64,000 nt of DNA from Desulforhopalus sp. (GCA_023231425.1 JALNVI010000004.1:9162-73161); one strand, 5' to 3'; counted from the stretch's first letter, positions 27,060 to 36,207 are shown. Notes: a model not told the origin generated them from the sequence alone. Numbers and translations: made by a program.

Positions 27060-27826
27060 GCAGCGAAAGATTTGCGGGAATCGACATCGGTTCCCGCAGC
27101 ATAGAGTTTGTGGTGGTGGACGAGAACGGTGTCGTCCTCTGCAGTGAGCAGCGTGACACCGGCTTTGATCCGGTCCGTGAGGCCCGGGAGCTGGTTGCAC
27201 AGCACCCCCATGATCTGCTGATGGCCACCGGCTATGGCCGCAGTCTCTGCGAGGTTGAATTCGACTGCCCCACCGTCACCGAGATCAAGGCCCACGCAAA
27301 AGGGGCTCACGCCAGTATTTCAGGGGCCTCTGCCATCCTCGATATCGGCGGCCAGGACAGCAAGGCCATCGCCCTCTATGCTGGCAGCGGCAAGGTAAAG
27401 AAATTTGAGATGAATGACCGCTGTGCGGCGGGAACCGGCAAGTTTCTGGAAATCATGGCCACAAACCTCGGTTTTCCGCTGGAGACATTCGGCGACGCAG
27501 CACTCGAGGCACAGGAAGAGATCAATATCTCCAGCATGTGTACAGTCTTCGCTGAATCAGAGGTAACCTCCCTCATTGCCCGCGGCGCCGACCGCAAAGC
27601 GATTGCCCGCGGACTGCACTACTCTGTAATCCGCCGTGCAGCAGGAATGATCAACCGCATCTCCGACAACGGCGATATTATTTTCACCGGAGGGGTGGCA
27701 AAGAACCGCTGCATGACCACCCTGCTCGCCGAGCACCTGCAGCGCAGAGTGCTGATTCCAGAGGACCCGCAGGCAATCGGAGCACTCGGTGCCGCCCTGC
27801 TGGCAATGGAGTCAACTCAGGGATAA
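27056..27826 (+). CDS. ASKHA-fold ATPase activator of the double-cubane reductase
   Basis: A 256-residue BadF/HgdC-type activase. Phosphate-binding loops FAGIDIGSRSIEFVVVD and ILDIGGQDSKAIAL and the adenosine motif IIFTGGVAKN define the actin-like fold. The cysteines in NDRCAAGTGKF and SSMCTVFAESE bind a [4Fe-4S] cluster shared by the homodimer. ATP hydrolysis lets it inject low-potential electrons into its partner, here the preceding double-cubane protein (ATGA overlap). No CoA-ester pathway genes lie nearby, which supports the DCCP reading over a dehydratase role. Confidence 0.88.
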   Translation: MSSERFAGIDIGSRSIEFVVVDENGVVLCSEQRDTGFDPVREARELVAQHPHDLLMATGYGRSLCEVEFDCPTVTEIKAHAKGAHASISGASAILDIGGQDSKAIALYAGSGKVKKFEMNDRCAAGTGKFLEIMATNLGFPLETFGDAALEAQEEINISSMCTVFAESEVTSLIARGADRKAIARGLHYSVIRRAAGMINRISDNGDIIFTGGVAKNRCMTTLLAEHLQRRVLIPEDPQAIGALGAALLAMESTQG

Positions 27827-27928
27827 ATCGAAAAATTTCTGTAAACATATTGACCTGTTGCCCATCTCAGCGGTAAGTTCCCTGTTGAGACCATATTGAG
27901 AAGTCAATCCGCAACAGAGAGGAATTTG

Positions 27929-28288
27929 ATGGGTAAGAAAACAACCAGAGCCGGAAAGAAGACAGCAAAGAAGGTTCCCGCAGAAAAGAACGAAATGGCA
28001 ATGATCGGAGGAATCCTTGAGGGGAGCCCTGAGGCTATAGGCGTTGTTGTTATCCGCCTCGACTGTGGCTGCCGAAAAATGGCCGCAGTAGATGAAAAAG
28101 GTGATCCCGCCTCGGGAATCATCATGTATCGCGACAATGCCGACGCCATTTGCGACAAGTGCAAGAAAGACGCTGGCGACTACATGAGGGTGACGGAGTC
28201 TTTCATCCACTGGGTGGAACCAGCCCCCAATGAAGAGAAACAGAGCGCCATCCGTCTTAAAGTGCTGGGCGACGAGACAAAGAACTAA
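27929..28288 (+). CDS. Small four-cysteine (zinc-ribbon-like) protein
   Basis: A 119-residue protein of unknown family. A basic Lys-rich N-terminus (KKTTRAGKKTAKKVPAEK) precedes a compact domain with a CxC pair (LDCGCRKMA) and a CxxC pair (ICDKCKKDA), arranged like a zinc ribbon. No enzyme motif. AGAGGAATTTG precedes the ATG. It lies 102 bp after the activase gene on the same strand and may belong to that transcript. Its stop codon is 1 bp from a dispersed-repeat end and a hairpin. The zinc site is inferred from the cysteine spacing. Confidence 0.65.
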   Translation: MGKKTTRAGKKTAKKVPAEKNEMAMIGGILEGSPEAIGVVVIRLDCGCRKMAAVDEKGDPASGIIMYRDNADAICDKCKKDAGDYMRVTESFIHWVEPAPNEEKQSAIRLKVLGDETKN

Positions 28289-28308
28289 AGGTACCTTGAA
28301 TAATCTTG
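28289..28308 (+). repeat. Dispersed repeat, terminal fragment
   Basis: GGTACCTTGAATAATCTTG directly after the stop codon, then sequence leaves the repeat and enters a hairpin. Only the left end is present. Confidence 0.75.
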
Positions 28309-28309
28309 A

Positions 28310-28346
28310 CTTACTGTCTGGCCCCTGTCAGGGACCAGACAGTAAG
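28310..28346. terminator. Hairpin between convergent genes
   Basis: CTTACTGTCTGG and CCAGACAGTAAG form a perfect 12-bp stem around a 13-base loop that itself can pair. It lies between the zinc-ribbon gene and the end of cbiA. There is no clear T run on either strand. Confidence 0.6.
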
Positions 28347-28371
28347 AGGTCCAACAACTCCACAGCGGATG

Positions 28372-29775
28372 TTACTTTACATCCCCGTCATCGCGCCAGG
28401 TGCGACACAGACCAACAAAATTCGGTGCCCACTCCAGCGTTCCAGTAGCGTGAATGTGTGTATAGAGCGCAAAAACATTCTTTTTCACCAGGCCGTCCCG
28501 GCCATTCCAGAAGCCCTTGCCGCGTTCCATCTTCACCGACAGCATATCATCATCCCCCCGCCACTCTTCAACCCGCGAATAGCGGAACTCATGCCCTTTG
28601 ACCCTGCTTCCCCGAGCATAAAAAGAGTTTTCCCGATCGGCGACAAAGATAGAGTAACCGTGGGCCTGTGGCTTCTTCGACATGGAAAAACGCGCCGGGA
28701 AAACCCCTACCAGAGGGAACCTCTTTTCTCCCAGTTCAATCGACTCTCCGAGATAAATTAAGCCGCCGCATTCCGCGTAGATGGGAAGTCCCCGTTCCGC
28801 AGCGGAAAGCACTGATTCGCGAAAACTCCGATTGGCCGCGAGTTCGGCAGCCCCAGTCTCTGGAAAGCCCCCACCGATATAAAGACCGTCGAGATCATCC
28901 GGAAGCTGCGCATCCGACATGGCGGAGAGGGTTACCAAATCCGCCCCGGCAGACTCCAGGGCCTCAAGGTTGGCAGAATAGTAGAACTGAAAAGCAGCAT
29001 CCTGCAGGATACCAATCTTCACCCTGCGCCCGGCAGAAACAGGAGAATGAAGTGGAGCCTCTCCGGCCCGGGGGACAGGAGCCATGAGCTGTTCAAGGAG
29101 ATCGAGGTTCAAATTCTCTTCCACGAAAGCAGCAAGCCGCTCCACGGCCCCGTAACTGTCACGGTACTCCTGATGGGGCAGCATGCCGAGGTGACGCATG
29201 GGAAAGATATCGGTTTTCATGCGCGGAAGAACGCCTATCACCGGGATACCGGTATAGAGTTCCACCGCCTCAGTAATCAAATTTTCCTGTCGTTTCGTGG
29301 CAATTTCATTCAGAACCACGCCGACAATATTCACCCGCTCATCAAACTTCTGGCAACCCAGCACCTGCGCCGCCACGGTACGGGTAACCTTGGAACAGTT
29401 AACCACCAGCAGTACCGGAAGGTTCAGCGTAAGTGACAGATCTGCCGTTGAAAACCCGCCCCTCACATTTACACCATCGTACAGGCCGCGATTCCCTTCA
29501 ATTATCGCAAACTCCGCATCACGGAAGCAGCTGAAGAAACAGTTCTGCAACAATTTCTCTTCCACAAGAAAAGGATCAAGGTTATAGCAGCGGCGTCCGG
29601 CCGCGAGCTGCAACCAGCCAGCATCGATATAATCCGGCCCCTTTTTGTACGGCACCACCCCCCCACCTCGCTTGATGAGGGCCGCCGTCAAACCAACTGC
29701 AACCACACTCTTGCCTGAACCACCGGCAAGACCGGCAACCACAATTCCTCGTTTCGTTGATTTTGCTTCAGTCAT
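28372..29775 (-). CDS. cbiA: Cobyrinate a,c-diamide synthase (CbiA type)
   Basis: A 467-residue enzyme that amidates the a and c side chains of a cobalamin precursor, using glutamine and ATP. N-terminal ATP-binding domain with GLAGGSGKSVVAVGL and YKKGPDYIDAGW, EGNRGLYDGV in the active site; C-terminal class I glutaminase domain with nucleophile Cys in AECGGLIYLGES and His in GHEFRYSR. Some sulfate reducers use a relative (DsrN) to amidate siroheme, but no dsr genes are nearby, so cbiA is preferred. Last gene of the ferredoxin-uvrB-acyltransferase-cbiA operon; its start overlaps the upstream stop (TAATG). Confidence 0.88.
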   Translation of the reverse strand: MTEAKSTKRGIVVAGLAGGSGKSVVAVGLTAALIKRGGGVVPYKKGPDYIDAGWLQLAAGRRCYNLDPFLVEEKLLQNCFFSCFRDAEFAIIEGNRGLYDGVNVRGGFSTADLSLTLNLPVLLVVNCSKVTRTVAAQVLGCQKFDERVNIVGVVLNEIATKRQENLITEAVELYTGIPVIGVLPRMKTDIFPMRHLGMLPHQEYRDSYGAVERLAAFVEENLNLDLLEQLMAPVPRAGEAPLHSPVSAGRRVKIGILQDAAFQFYYSANLEALESAGADLVTLSAMSDAQLPDDLDGLYIGGGFPETGAAELAANRSFRESVLSAAERGLPIYAECGGLIYLGESIELGEKRFPLVGVFPARFSMSKKPQAHGYSIFVADRENSFYARGSRVKGHEFRYSRVEEWRGDDDMLSVKMERGKGFWNGRDGLVKKNVFALYTHIHATGTLEWAPNFVGLCRTWRDDGDVK

Positions 29776-30452
29776 TATTCGTAATGTTTTGATTTATCGA
29801 AAATATTCCATGCCTCTGCATAGAGTGAAAGGAGTCGGGATTCGAGCTCCAGCCGCCACACCTCCAAATCATCCCCCTTGACATCCGGGGGAACCACCAG
29901 CGGTTCACCAAAGAAGAACTCCACCCTCGAAAACGGCAGGGGAAAAGCCATCCTGTCCCAGGAATGGATGGTAAAATATCGCGATGCCGACCACACAATG
30001 GGGACAATCGGGTCACCGGAACGTGCCGACAGCAGCAGGACTCCCGGCTGTACCTCCAGAGCCGGGCCCCGGGAACCGTCTGCCACGAGGGCACAGCTTC
30101 TCCCTTTTTTCACCGCCTTCAGCAGCCCTTTCAGCGCAGCCACGCCTTTTTGGTGGCTGGAACCGCGGGCAATATCATAGCCGAGTTCGCTCGCCAGCCG
30201 GGCAAGGTATTCTCCATCGCGACTGGCACTGACCATGGCCGTTGCCCGGTAGTGACGCATCTGATACAAGACAAAGAGTATGGAATAATGCCAGAAGGAG
30301 GCAAGTTGCGGCCTGCTCTCCTCTTCCCCCGGCTGGACGAAGTTCTCCGGTCTGTGCAACCGCACCCGACAGGTGGCAAACCATACCCTCATCAAAATCG
30401 CCACCAGTTTCGGCAGCAGCCACAACAGTATCTTTTCCTTTCGCTCACTCAC
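29775..30452 (-). CDS. DUF374 lysophospholipid-acyltransferase-like protein
   Basis: A 225-residue membrane-associated protein of the DUF374 family. The catalytic His is in LASFWHYSILFV; the family segments ASRDGEYLARLASELGYD, RGSSHQKGVAALKGLL and VADGSRGPALEVQPG are all present. DUF374 proteins are placed in the acyltransferase clan and are suspected to act in lipid A or phospholipid acylation; activity is not proven for most. An N-terminal hydrophobic segment (ILLWLLPKLVAILMRVWFA) anchors it. Overlaps uvrB upstream by 4 bp and cbiA downstream by 1 bp. Confidence 0.85.
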   Translation of the reverse strand: MSERKEKILLWLLPKLVAILMRVWFATCRVRLHRPENFVQPGEEESRPQLASFWHYSILFVLYQMRHYRATAMVSASRDGEYLARLASELGYDIARGSSHQKGVAALKGLLKAVKKGRSCALVADGSRGPALEVQPGVLLLSARSGDPIVPIVWSASRYFTIHSWDRMAFPLPFSRVEFFFGEPLVVPPDVKGDDLEVWRLELESRLLSLYAEAWNIFDKSKHYE

Positions 30453-32491
30453 CCCAGTTCTATCTCCAGCATGCGCATTTTTTTTATAATGTCCCGCAGT
30501 TCAGCAGCCCGCTCGAAGGCAAGCTCTTTTGCCGCAGCCTGCATCTCCTCTTCGAGTTTAGAAATCTCCTGATTCAACTCTTGCAGCGAAGAAAACTCGG
30601 GCATCTCTTCCGCCACCGCGAGCAACTCGCCGTCGTGGTCTGTCTGCTGGTAAAAGGTTTCACCCTTTTCTTCAGCTCCCGAACTCTCCAGCAGCTCGCG
30701 CACGGTATTCTTCACGGAAGAGACCACCGTCTTCGGTACAATACCATGCGCTCTATTAAAGTCCATCTGCAGAACCCGCCGCCGATCTGTCTCCTCAATG
30801 GTATATTTCATGGAGCCGGTAACCACATCGGCATACATGATGACAAGGCCATCGACATTCCGTGAGGCACGACCACAGGTCTGAATCAGGGAACGCTCCG
30901 AGCGGAGGAAGCCCTCCTTATCGGCATCAAGGATGGCAACAAGAGATACTTCCGGAATATCAAGTCCCTCGCGTAACAAATTTATCCCGACGAGAACATC
31001 GTATACACCGTTACGCAGGTCTCGGATCAACTCAATACGCGCCAGCGTCTTCACATCGGAGTGGAGATAACGAACCCGCACCCCGAGATTGTCATAATAA
31101 TCCGTCAGATCCTCCGCCATGCGCTTGGTAAGGGTTGTGACCAGCACAGCCTCGCCACGCCCGGCGCGCTGCCGCACCTCTTCCAGGAGGTCATCCACCT
31201 GATTTTTGGCGGGACGAACTTCAATACGCGGGTCGAGAAGCCCAGTGGGACGGATAAGCTGCTCAACCACCCGTCCTTCCGCCTGCTCCATCTCATAATT
31301 CCCCGGAGTGGCTGAGACGTAGACAATCTGGTTGATTCGGTCAACAAATTCATCGAAACGCAGCGGTCGATTATCAAGCGCCGATGGCAGGCGGAATCCA
31401 TAGTCCACGAGGGTCTGTTTACGGGAGCGGTCACCGTTATACATGCCATTGAGCTGACCGATACCGATATGGCTCTCATCGATGAAAATCAGATAGTCCT
31501 CGGGAAAATAATCGAGCAGGTTTGGGGGTGGCGCCCCTTCCGGTTTGCCAGTGAGATGACGGCTGTAGTTCTCAATACCATTACAATAGCCCAACTCCTG
31601 AATCATCTCCAGATCAAACATGGTGCGCTGTTCAAGCCGCTGCTCCTCCACAAGGCGGTTATTCTCATGAAAAAAGGTCAGTCGCGAGGCCAGCTCCTCC
31701 TTGATCGTTCCGGTGGCCCGCTGCAGTGAATCCTTCGAGGTTACAAAGTGACTGCCGGGGAAGAGCGTATACCCCGGGAGACGTTCCAGAACCTTGCCCC
31801 GCAACGGGTCAATGACAGAGATCTCCTCCACCGTATCGCCAAAGAACTCCAGGCGGATGGCACGATCCTCTTCATGAACCGGGAAGATGTCCACCACGTC
31901 ACCGCGGACCCGGAAGGTCCCGCGGTGGAAAGAAAAATCATTGCGCTCATACTGCAGCCGAACAAGCTGCCGCTCCACCTCTTCAAGCGGATACTCCGCG
32001 CCACTGCGCAGCAGGAGGTGCATATTTTTATACTCGTCCGGGGAACCGAGGCCGTAGATACAGGACACCGAGGCGACAATCAGCACATCGCGCCGGGTAA
32101 GCAGTGAACGGGTGGCGGAGTGACGCATCTTGTCGATGGCATCGTTAATAGCCGAATCCTTTTCGATATAACTGTCCGAAGCGGGCACATAAGCCTCGGG
32201 CTGAAAATAGTCGTAATAGGAAACAAAATACTCCACAGCATTGTGAGGAAAAAGCTCACGAAACTCGCTGTAAAGCTGAGCTGCAAGTGTCTTGTTGGGA
32301 GCAATCACCAGAGTCGGGCGCTGCATCTCCTGCACCACGCTGGCCATGGTGAAAGTTTTGCCCGACCCCGTAACCCCTAGCAACACCTGACTGCGAATAT
32401 TGCTTTTAATACCATCGGAGAGCAATTTTATCGCCTGAGGCTGATCTCCGGCAGGGGTGAATGTCGACACAAGTTCAAATGGGATATCCAT
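30449..32491 (-). CDS. uvrB: Excinuclease ABC subunit B
   Basis: A 680-residue DNA-repair helicase that loads damaged DNA for UvrC. Walker A is GVTGSGKTFTMA, the damage-probing beta-hairpin is YYDYFQPEAYVPASDSYIEK, the DEAH-like box is LIFIDESHIGIGQ, and the C-terminal UVR motif (LQELNQEISKLEEEMQAA) contacts UvrC. The start is MDIPFELVSTF; the longer open frame to 32587 overlaps the ferredoxin gene and is rejected. It lies 5 bp after the ferredoxin gene and overlaps the DUF374 gene by 4 bp. Confidence 0.97.
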   Translation of the reverse strand: MDIPFELVSTFTPAGDQPQAIKLLSDGIKSNIRSQVLLGVTGSGKTFTMASVVQEMQRPTLVIAPNKTLAAQLYSEFRELFPHNAVEYFVSYYDYFQPEAYVPASDSYIEKDSAINDAIDKMRHSATRSLLTRRDVLIVASVSCIYGLGSPDEYKNMHLLLRSGAEYPLEEVERQLVRLQYERNDFSFHRGTFRVRGDVVDIFPVHEEDRAIRLEFFGDTVEEISVIDPLRGKVLERLPGYTLFPGSHFVTSKDSLQRATGTIKEELASRLTFFHENNRLVEEQRLEQRTMFDLEMIQELGYCNGIENYSRHLTGKPEGAPPPNLLDYFPEDYLIFIDESHIGIGQLNGMYNGDRSRKQTLVDYGFRLPSALDNRPLRFDEFVDRINQIVYVSATPGNYEMEQAEGRVVEQLIRPTGLLDPRIEVRPAKNQVDDLLEEVRQRAGRGEAVLVTTLTKRMAEDLTDYYDNLGVRVRYLHSDVKTLARIELIRDLRNGVYDVLVGINLLREGLDIPEVSLVAILDADKEGFLRSERSLIQTCGRASRNVDGLVIMYADVVTGSMKYTIEETDRRRVLQMDFNRAHGIVPKTVVSSVKNTVRELLESSGAEEKGETFYQQTDHDGELLAVAEEMPEFSSLQELNQEISKLEEEMQAAAKELAFERAAELRDIIKKMRMLEIELG

Positions 32492-32496
32492 ACGTC

Positions 32497-32760
32497 TCAA
32501 CCTATTCCGAGAATTTCCTCTTCTGTACACTCCCCGCTCAGATGCATTTTTTCCGGGATATCCCATGAGATACAGTCCCGGGGGCAATTCTTGATCGCTT
32601 CATCCACCTGCACCAGCGGATATTCCGCCAGTTCGCGCACCACTATTCGACCACTGTTCTCGTCAAAATAAAAGACATCCGGCTCTACTGCCACACATCC
32701 CTGGCAAAGGCTGCAGTCAGCGCTGTCAATTACTGGAAATCGTTTCACTGTTTTTTCCAT
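32497..32760 (-). CDS. Single-cluster 4Fe-4S ferredoxin
   Basis: An 87-residue soluble electron carrier. Cluster ligands are in DCSLCQGC near residue 18 and a distant Cys-Pro in IKNCPRDCIS, the arrangement of monocluster ferredoxins of sulfate reducers. The rest is acidic, as usual. The start MEKTVKRFPVI is chosen because GGGAGAAAATA precedes it. First gene of the operon with uvrB; the partner enzyme is not evident. Confidence 0.88.
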   Translation of the reverse strand: MEKTVKRFPVIDSADCSLCQGCVAVEPDVFYFDENSGRIVVRELAEYPLVQVDEAIKNCPRDCISWDIPEKMHLSGECTEEEILGIG

Positions 32761-32982
32761 TATTTTCTCCCTGTCATAAAGCATTTTTACTTCTCGCAAC
32801 AGTCAGATAAGGGTAATCACTTCCGCCGGAATTCACAGTCTTTTTCTCGCCAGCAGTCTCCCGCCGTTGCCGTGCTTTGTCAGTATGGTTATGGTAATAT
32901 TCCTGCTGATAAAATGTATATTCGTCGTAATTGAGGTCTCCGGGCATCCGGAACCACCGCTATCTCGAGGGGGGGACAAGGT

Positions 32983-33249
32983 ATGGCAGTTGGGTGGGCG
33001 CAGGATGGTGCCGTTCAGGAACAGATTGACGCCAGCGTAGCAGACGCGGTGAAACGTGTGCGTGAACAGATGCCAGGTGGTAAGAGTCTCACCCATTGCG
33101 AGGAATGCGATGAGCCAATTCCCGAGGCACGCCGCAAAGCAATATCGGGGGTTCGTCTTTGCATCGCCTGCCAGCAGGAAGCGGAGAAAGAGCGTGCATC
33201 CACTTCTCTTTACAACCGTCGCGGCAGCAAGGACAGCCAGTTAAAATGA
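32983..33249 (+). CDS. ybiI: DksA/TraR-type C4 zinc-finger protein (YbiI-like)
   Basis: An 88-residue protein closely following E. coli YbiI in length and pattern: GWAQDGAVQEQIDASVADAV at the N-terminus, a four-cysteine zinc finger (HCEECDEPIPEARR, then RLCIACQQEAE), and the conserved end YNRRGSKDSQLK. Members of the DksA/TraR family bind the secondary channel of RNA polymerase, but this short type lacks the coiled-coil, so its role is open. GGGGACAAGGT precedes the ATG. Divergent from the ferredoxin operon across a 222-bp promoter region. Confidence 0.9.
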   Translation: MAVGWAQDGAVQEQIDASVADAVKRVREQMPGGKSLTHCEECDEPIPEARRKAISGVRLCIACQQEAEKERASTSLYNRRGSKDSQLK

Positions 33250-33367
33250 TCTTCGTCTGCTGCCCTGGAATAAAGCAGCCTGACAGCTCGAACGAACCGC
33301 AAACCGGTTGCCAAAAAAGGCACAACCTATTAAAAAATAAAAGGTGCAACCAGTTAAAATAATGAAA

Positions 33368-33399
33368 GGTTTTTGTCCGTAGAATTACGGATAAAAACC
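33368..33399 (+). promoter_or_regulatory. Stem-loop in the fprA leader
   Basis: GGTTTTTGTCCGTA pairs with TACGGATAAAAACC (one G-U) around a 4-base loop. It ends 31 bp before the fprA start and has no T run, so it may be a 5'-UTR stability or regulatory hairpin rather than a terminator. Confidence 0.5.
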
Positions 33400-33430
33400 A
33401 TAAAATATTCCCATAAACGAAGGTGACTTC

Positions 33431-34630
33431 ATGGCTGTTCAAGAAATTGCAAAAGGAATCTACTCTGTCGGTGCGCTCGACTGGGACATACGCGACATGC
33501 ACGGTTATTCCACCAATCGCGGGACCACTTACAACGCCTACCTTATCATCGATAAAAAGATCACTCTTCTCGATACCGTAAAGCACTATTGCATGGACCA
33601 GCTCCTCGAAAATATTCGTCAAATCATTGATCCGGCGAAGATCGACTATATTGTCGCCAACCATGTGGAAATGGACCACAGTGGCGGACTGGTGCAGATG
33701 ATGGAACTCTGCAAACCGGAAAAACTGATCTGTTCCCCCATGGGCAAAAAAGCACTGCTCGACCACTTTCACCAGGAAGACTGGCCCTATGAGGTAGTAA
33801 AATCCGGCAGCGAAATTTCTCTCGGAAAACGGACCCTGCAATTCCTTGAAACCCGCATGCTTCACTGGCCCGATTCCATGTTCAGCTATCTTAAAGAAGA
33901 AGGCATCCTCTTCTCCAACGACGCCTTTGCAGAACATCTCTGCACCAGCGAACGCTATGATGACGAGATAGACATGAGCATCCTCATGCAGGAGTGCGCC
34001 AAATACTACGCAAATATTCTCTACCCCTACTCCGGGCTGGTGAAAAAAGTAATAGACACCGTGGACGAAATGAATCTTGATATCAAGATGATCGCTCCGG
34101 ACCACGGTGTCATCTGGAGAAAACATATCGACACGATCTTCGAGGCCTACCGGCAGTGGAGTCGCGGTACCGCCAGCAAAAAGGTTCTGGTCATCTACGA
34201 AACGATGTGGGAATCCACCCGCAAGATGGCATTTGCAGTGGAAAAAGGGCTGCTTGAAAATGATGTCTCGGTGAAGATGATCAACCTGAAAACCATGCAC
34301 TACAGCGACGTTATTGCTGAAGTGCTTGATGCACGGGCTATCCTCCTCGGCTCCTCTACCCTCAACAACGGCATGCTGCCGGCAATGAACACTTTCATCT
34401 ACTATATGAAAGGACTGAAGCCGTTTAATAAACTTACTGCCAGTTTTGGTTCCTTCGGCTGGAGCGGCGAGGCTGTGGGATTAATGAATGAAATCCTCGA
34501 AGGTCTCAAACTGGAACTCGTTGACAGCGGTATCAAGCACAAATATGTGCCAACCGAAGAAGCCCTTGAGGCCTGCACAGAGATGGGACGTCGCGTCGGT
34601 GCAAAAGTCGCGGGTGAGTTCACTGCCTGA
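33431..34630 (+). CDS. fprA: FprA-type flavo-diiron protein (oxygen/NO reductase)
   Basis: A 399-residue A-type flavoprotein that reduces oxygen to water or nitric oxide to nitrous oxide with electrons from rubredoxin or a related donor. The N-terminal lactamase-like domain holds the diiron ligands (NHVEMDHSGG, LHWPDSMFSY, later PDHGVIWR); the C-terminal flavodoxin domain begins KVLVIYETMWESTRKMA and binds FMN. GAAGGTG lies before the ATG. Monocistronic; a dispersed-repeat copy follows 57 bp after the stop. Fits the other oxidative and nitrosative defence genes of this region. Confidence 0.95.
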   Translation: MAVQEIAKGIYSVGALDWDIRDMHGYSTNRGTTYNAYLIIDKKITLLDTVKHYCMDQLLENIRQIIDPAKIDYIVANHVEMDHSGGLVQMMELCKPEKLICSPMGKKALLDHFHQEDWPYEVVKSGSEISLGKRTLQFLETRMLHWPDSMFSYLKEEGILFSNDAFAEHLCTSERYDDEIDMSILMQECAKYYANILYPYSGLVKKVIDTVDEMNLDIKMIAPDHGVIWRKHIDTIFEAYRQWSRGTASKKVLVIYETMWESTRKMAFAVEKGLLENDVSVKMINLKTMHYSDVIAEVLDARAILLGSSTLNNGMLPAMNTFIYYMKGLKPFNKLTASFGSFGWSGEAVGLMNEILEGLKLELVDSGIKHKYVPTEEALEACTEMGRRVGAKVAGEFTA

Positions 34631-34687
34631 GCAGGATGAGTGGCACCTGCTGCTGCGGGCGTCACTCACAAAAATCGGTGACATACG

Positions 34688-34844
34688 GGTACCTTGAAAC
34701 AGCTTGTATTTCGTTCATATTCGAGGCACAGGAGAAAATTTACCACAGCCATAGTTTGATATCGGAGTCTGGCGCTTACCTCCGAGGAAAATTTTTTGAC
34801 TGTAACGAAGAAGATGGGCGAAAGACTGAGTATTCAAGGTATCC
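34688..34844 (+). repeat. Dispersed repeat, full form, one diverged 18-bp unit
   Basis: Starts GGGTACCTTGAAACAGCTTG, ends GAGTATTCAAGGTATCC. One unit-like segment GGAGTCTGGCGCTTACCT precedes CCGAGGAAAATTTTTTGAC; the CGACGTCTCG core is missing. Confidence 0.9.
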
Positions 34845-35031
34845 TTTAAAGGAGAGGCTTCTTTTCAGGCATGGCCTCTCGCGGCACCAAAGGGTCGCGG
34901 CTTTTTGGCAGCACCCCCTGAGACATCAGGGGACCCTGAATTTTGAAACACAGGTAAAGGCAAATACCGCAAAAGCGCTGGAAGCTTTTGCTCCCAGACT
35001 ATCATTTTTTCACCTCTCGGAGGCACGGGAT

Positions 35032-36207
35032 ATGAGCATCGTAACATACAGCGCACTCGAACTCTTTAACTGGTTGAAAGACGGAGAAGATATTGCAATC
35101 CTTGACGTTCGCAGCAGCGAGGACTTCGCCCGCCAGAAAGTGGAGGCACCACGCCCCTTCCTGCAGGAAAACATCTCCTATTATGATTTTTTGGAGATTG
35201 AGGACGCCTGTGTGCGACGGGTACAGGAGTTTGCCGGGAGCCGACCGATCCGCATACTCTGCGTCCTTGGCCGGGCAGCCAGATATGTATCCGAAATTCT
35301 AGAGAAAAACGGATTCACTGACATCGCATACCTTGATGGCGGAATAAACGCATGGGGTACATTTCTCATCCCTGTGCTGCTCAATCCAGGCAAAGAGTAT
35401 GAACTCTATCAGTTTATTCGCCCTGGCAAGGCGTCGTGTTCTTATGCCCTGGTGAAAGACGGGGAAATGCAGCTCTTTGATCCAAGCCACAATACAAAAT
35501 TCTATCTCGATTTTGCCGCCGAAAAAAACGTGAAAATCAGCCGTACTTTTGAGACCCATCTGCAGGCGGACTATATCGCTGGCAGCCGTGCCCTCATGGA
35601 GCAGGCGGGAGCGGAATTTCTCGCCAGTGAAGCGGACTTTGCCGGAGCACAATTTCAATACACACCCCTGCAGAACGGGGCAGACTACGGACCGGCAGGC
35701 GTTCCGGTGGAGATACATTTCACCCCCGGCCACACACCTGGCTCCACAAGTTATCTTGTGGACAACCGCTGGCTTATCTCAGGAGACAGCGTCTTCATCC
35801 AGTCGGTGGGACGTCCAGATCTCGGCGGAGAGGTTGAAACATGGTCGGACATGCTCTTTGATACCCTCACCCGCGTCCGTAAAATGGATGGCAAATTACG
35901 CATCCTGCCCAGTCACTTCATGTCCTGGGAAGAAGCAACCAGCGTAAATGGTGATCTCGCCTTTGTTGCCCCGCTTTCTCAGGTGCTGGAGTTCAACCGC
36001 GCCATTTACTCTATAGATAACAAAAAGGAGTTTCTCGCCTTTATCAAAGCGAATATGCGCCAGCAGCCGGAGGAGTATGCCACCATCCGTCAAATCAATG
36101 CCGGGCTGAAGAGTGTATCGCCGGAAGAAGAGGAGATTCTCGACCTCGGCAAGAATCAGTGTGCGGCCAGTGCGAGTGCGGCACAAAAAACCGCTGAAGA
36201 GAGTTAA
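35032..36207 (+). CDS. Rhodanese / metallo-beta-lactamase fusion protein
   Basis: A 391-residue soluble protein. Residues 1-105 are a rhodanese domain with Cys in LCVLGRAARYV; residues 115-340 are a lactamase fold like persulfide dioxygenases. Downstream metal motifs are normal (FTPGHTPGSTSYL, ISGDSVFI, LPSHFMSW), but the first, normally HxHxDH, reads THLQADYIAGS: the second His is Gln and the last is Tyr. It may have altered metal binding, or belong to a divergent subgroup. Expected substrates are sulfane-sulfur compounds. Start ATG at 35032 with GGAGG upstream. The methyltransferase gene follows after 5 bp. Confidence 0.85.
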   Translation: MSIVTYSALELFNWLKDGEDIAILDVRSSEDFARQKVEAPRPFLQENISYYDFLEIEDACVRRVQEFAGSRPIRILCVLGRAARYVSEILEKNGFTDIAYLDGGINAWGTFLIPVLLNPGKEYELYQFIRPGKASCSYALVKDGEMQLFDPSHNTKFYLDFAAEKNVKISRTFETHLQADYIAGSRALMEQAGAEFLASEADFAGAQFQYTPLQNGADYGPAGVPVEIHFTPGHTPGSTSYLVDNRWLISGDSVFIQSVGRPDLGGEVETWSDMLFDTLTRVRKMDGKLRILPSHFMSWEEATSVNGDLAFVAPLSQVLEFNRAIYSIDNKKEFLAFIKANMRQQPEEYATIRQINAGLKSVSPEEEEILDLGKNQCAASASAAQKTAEES

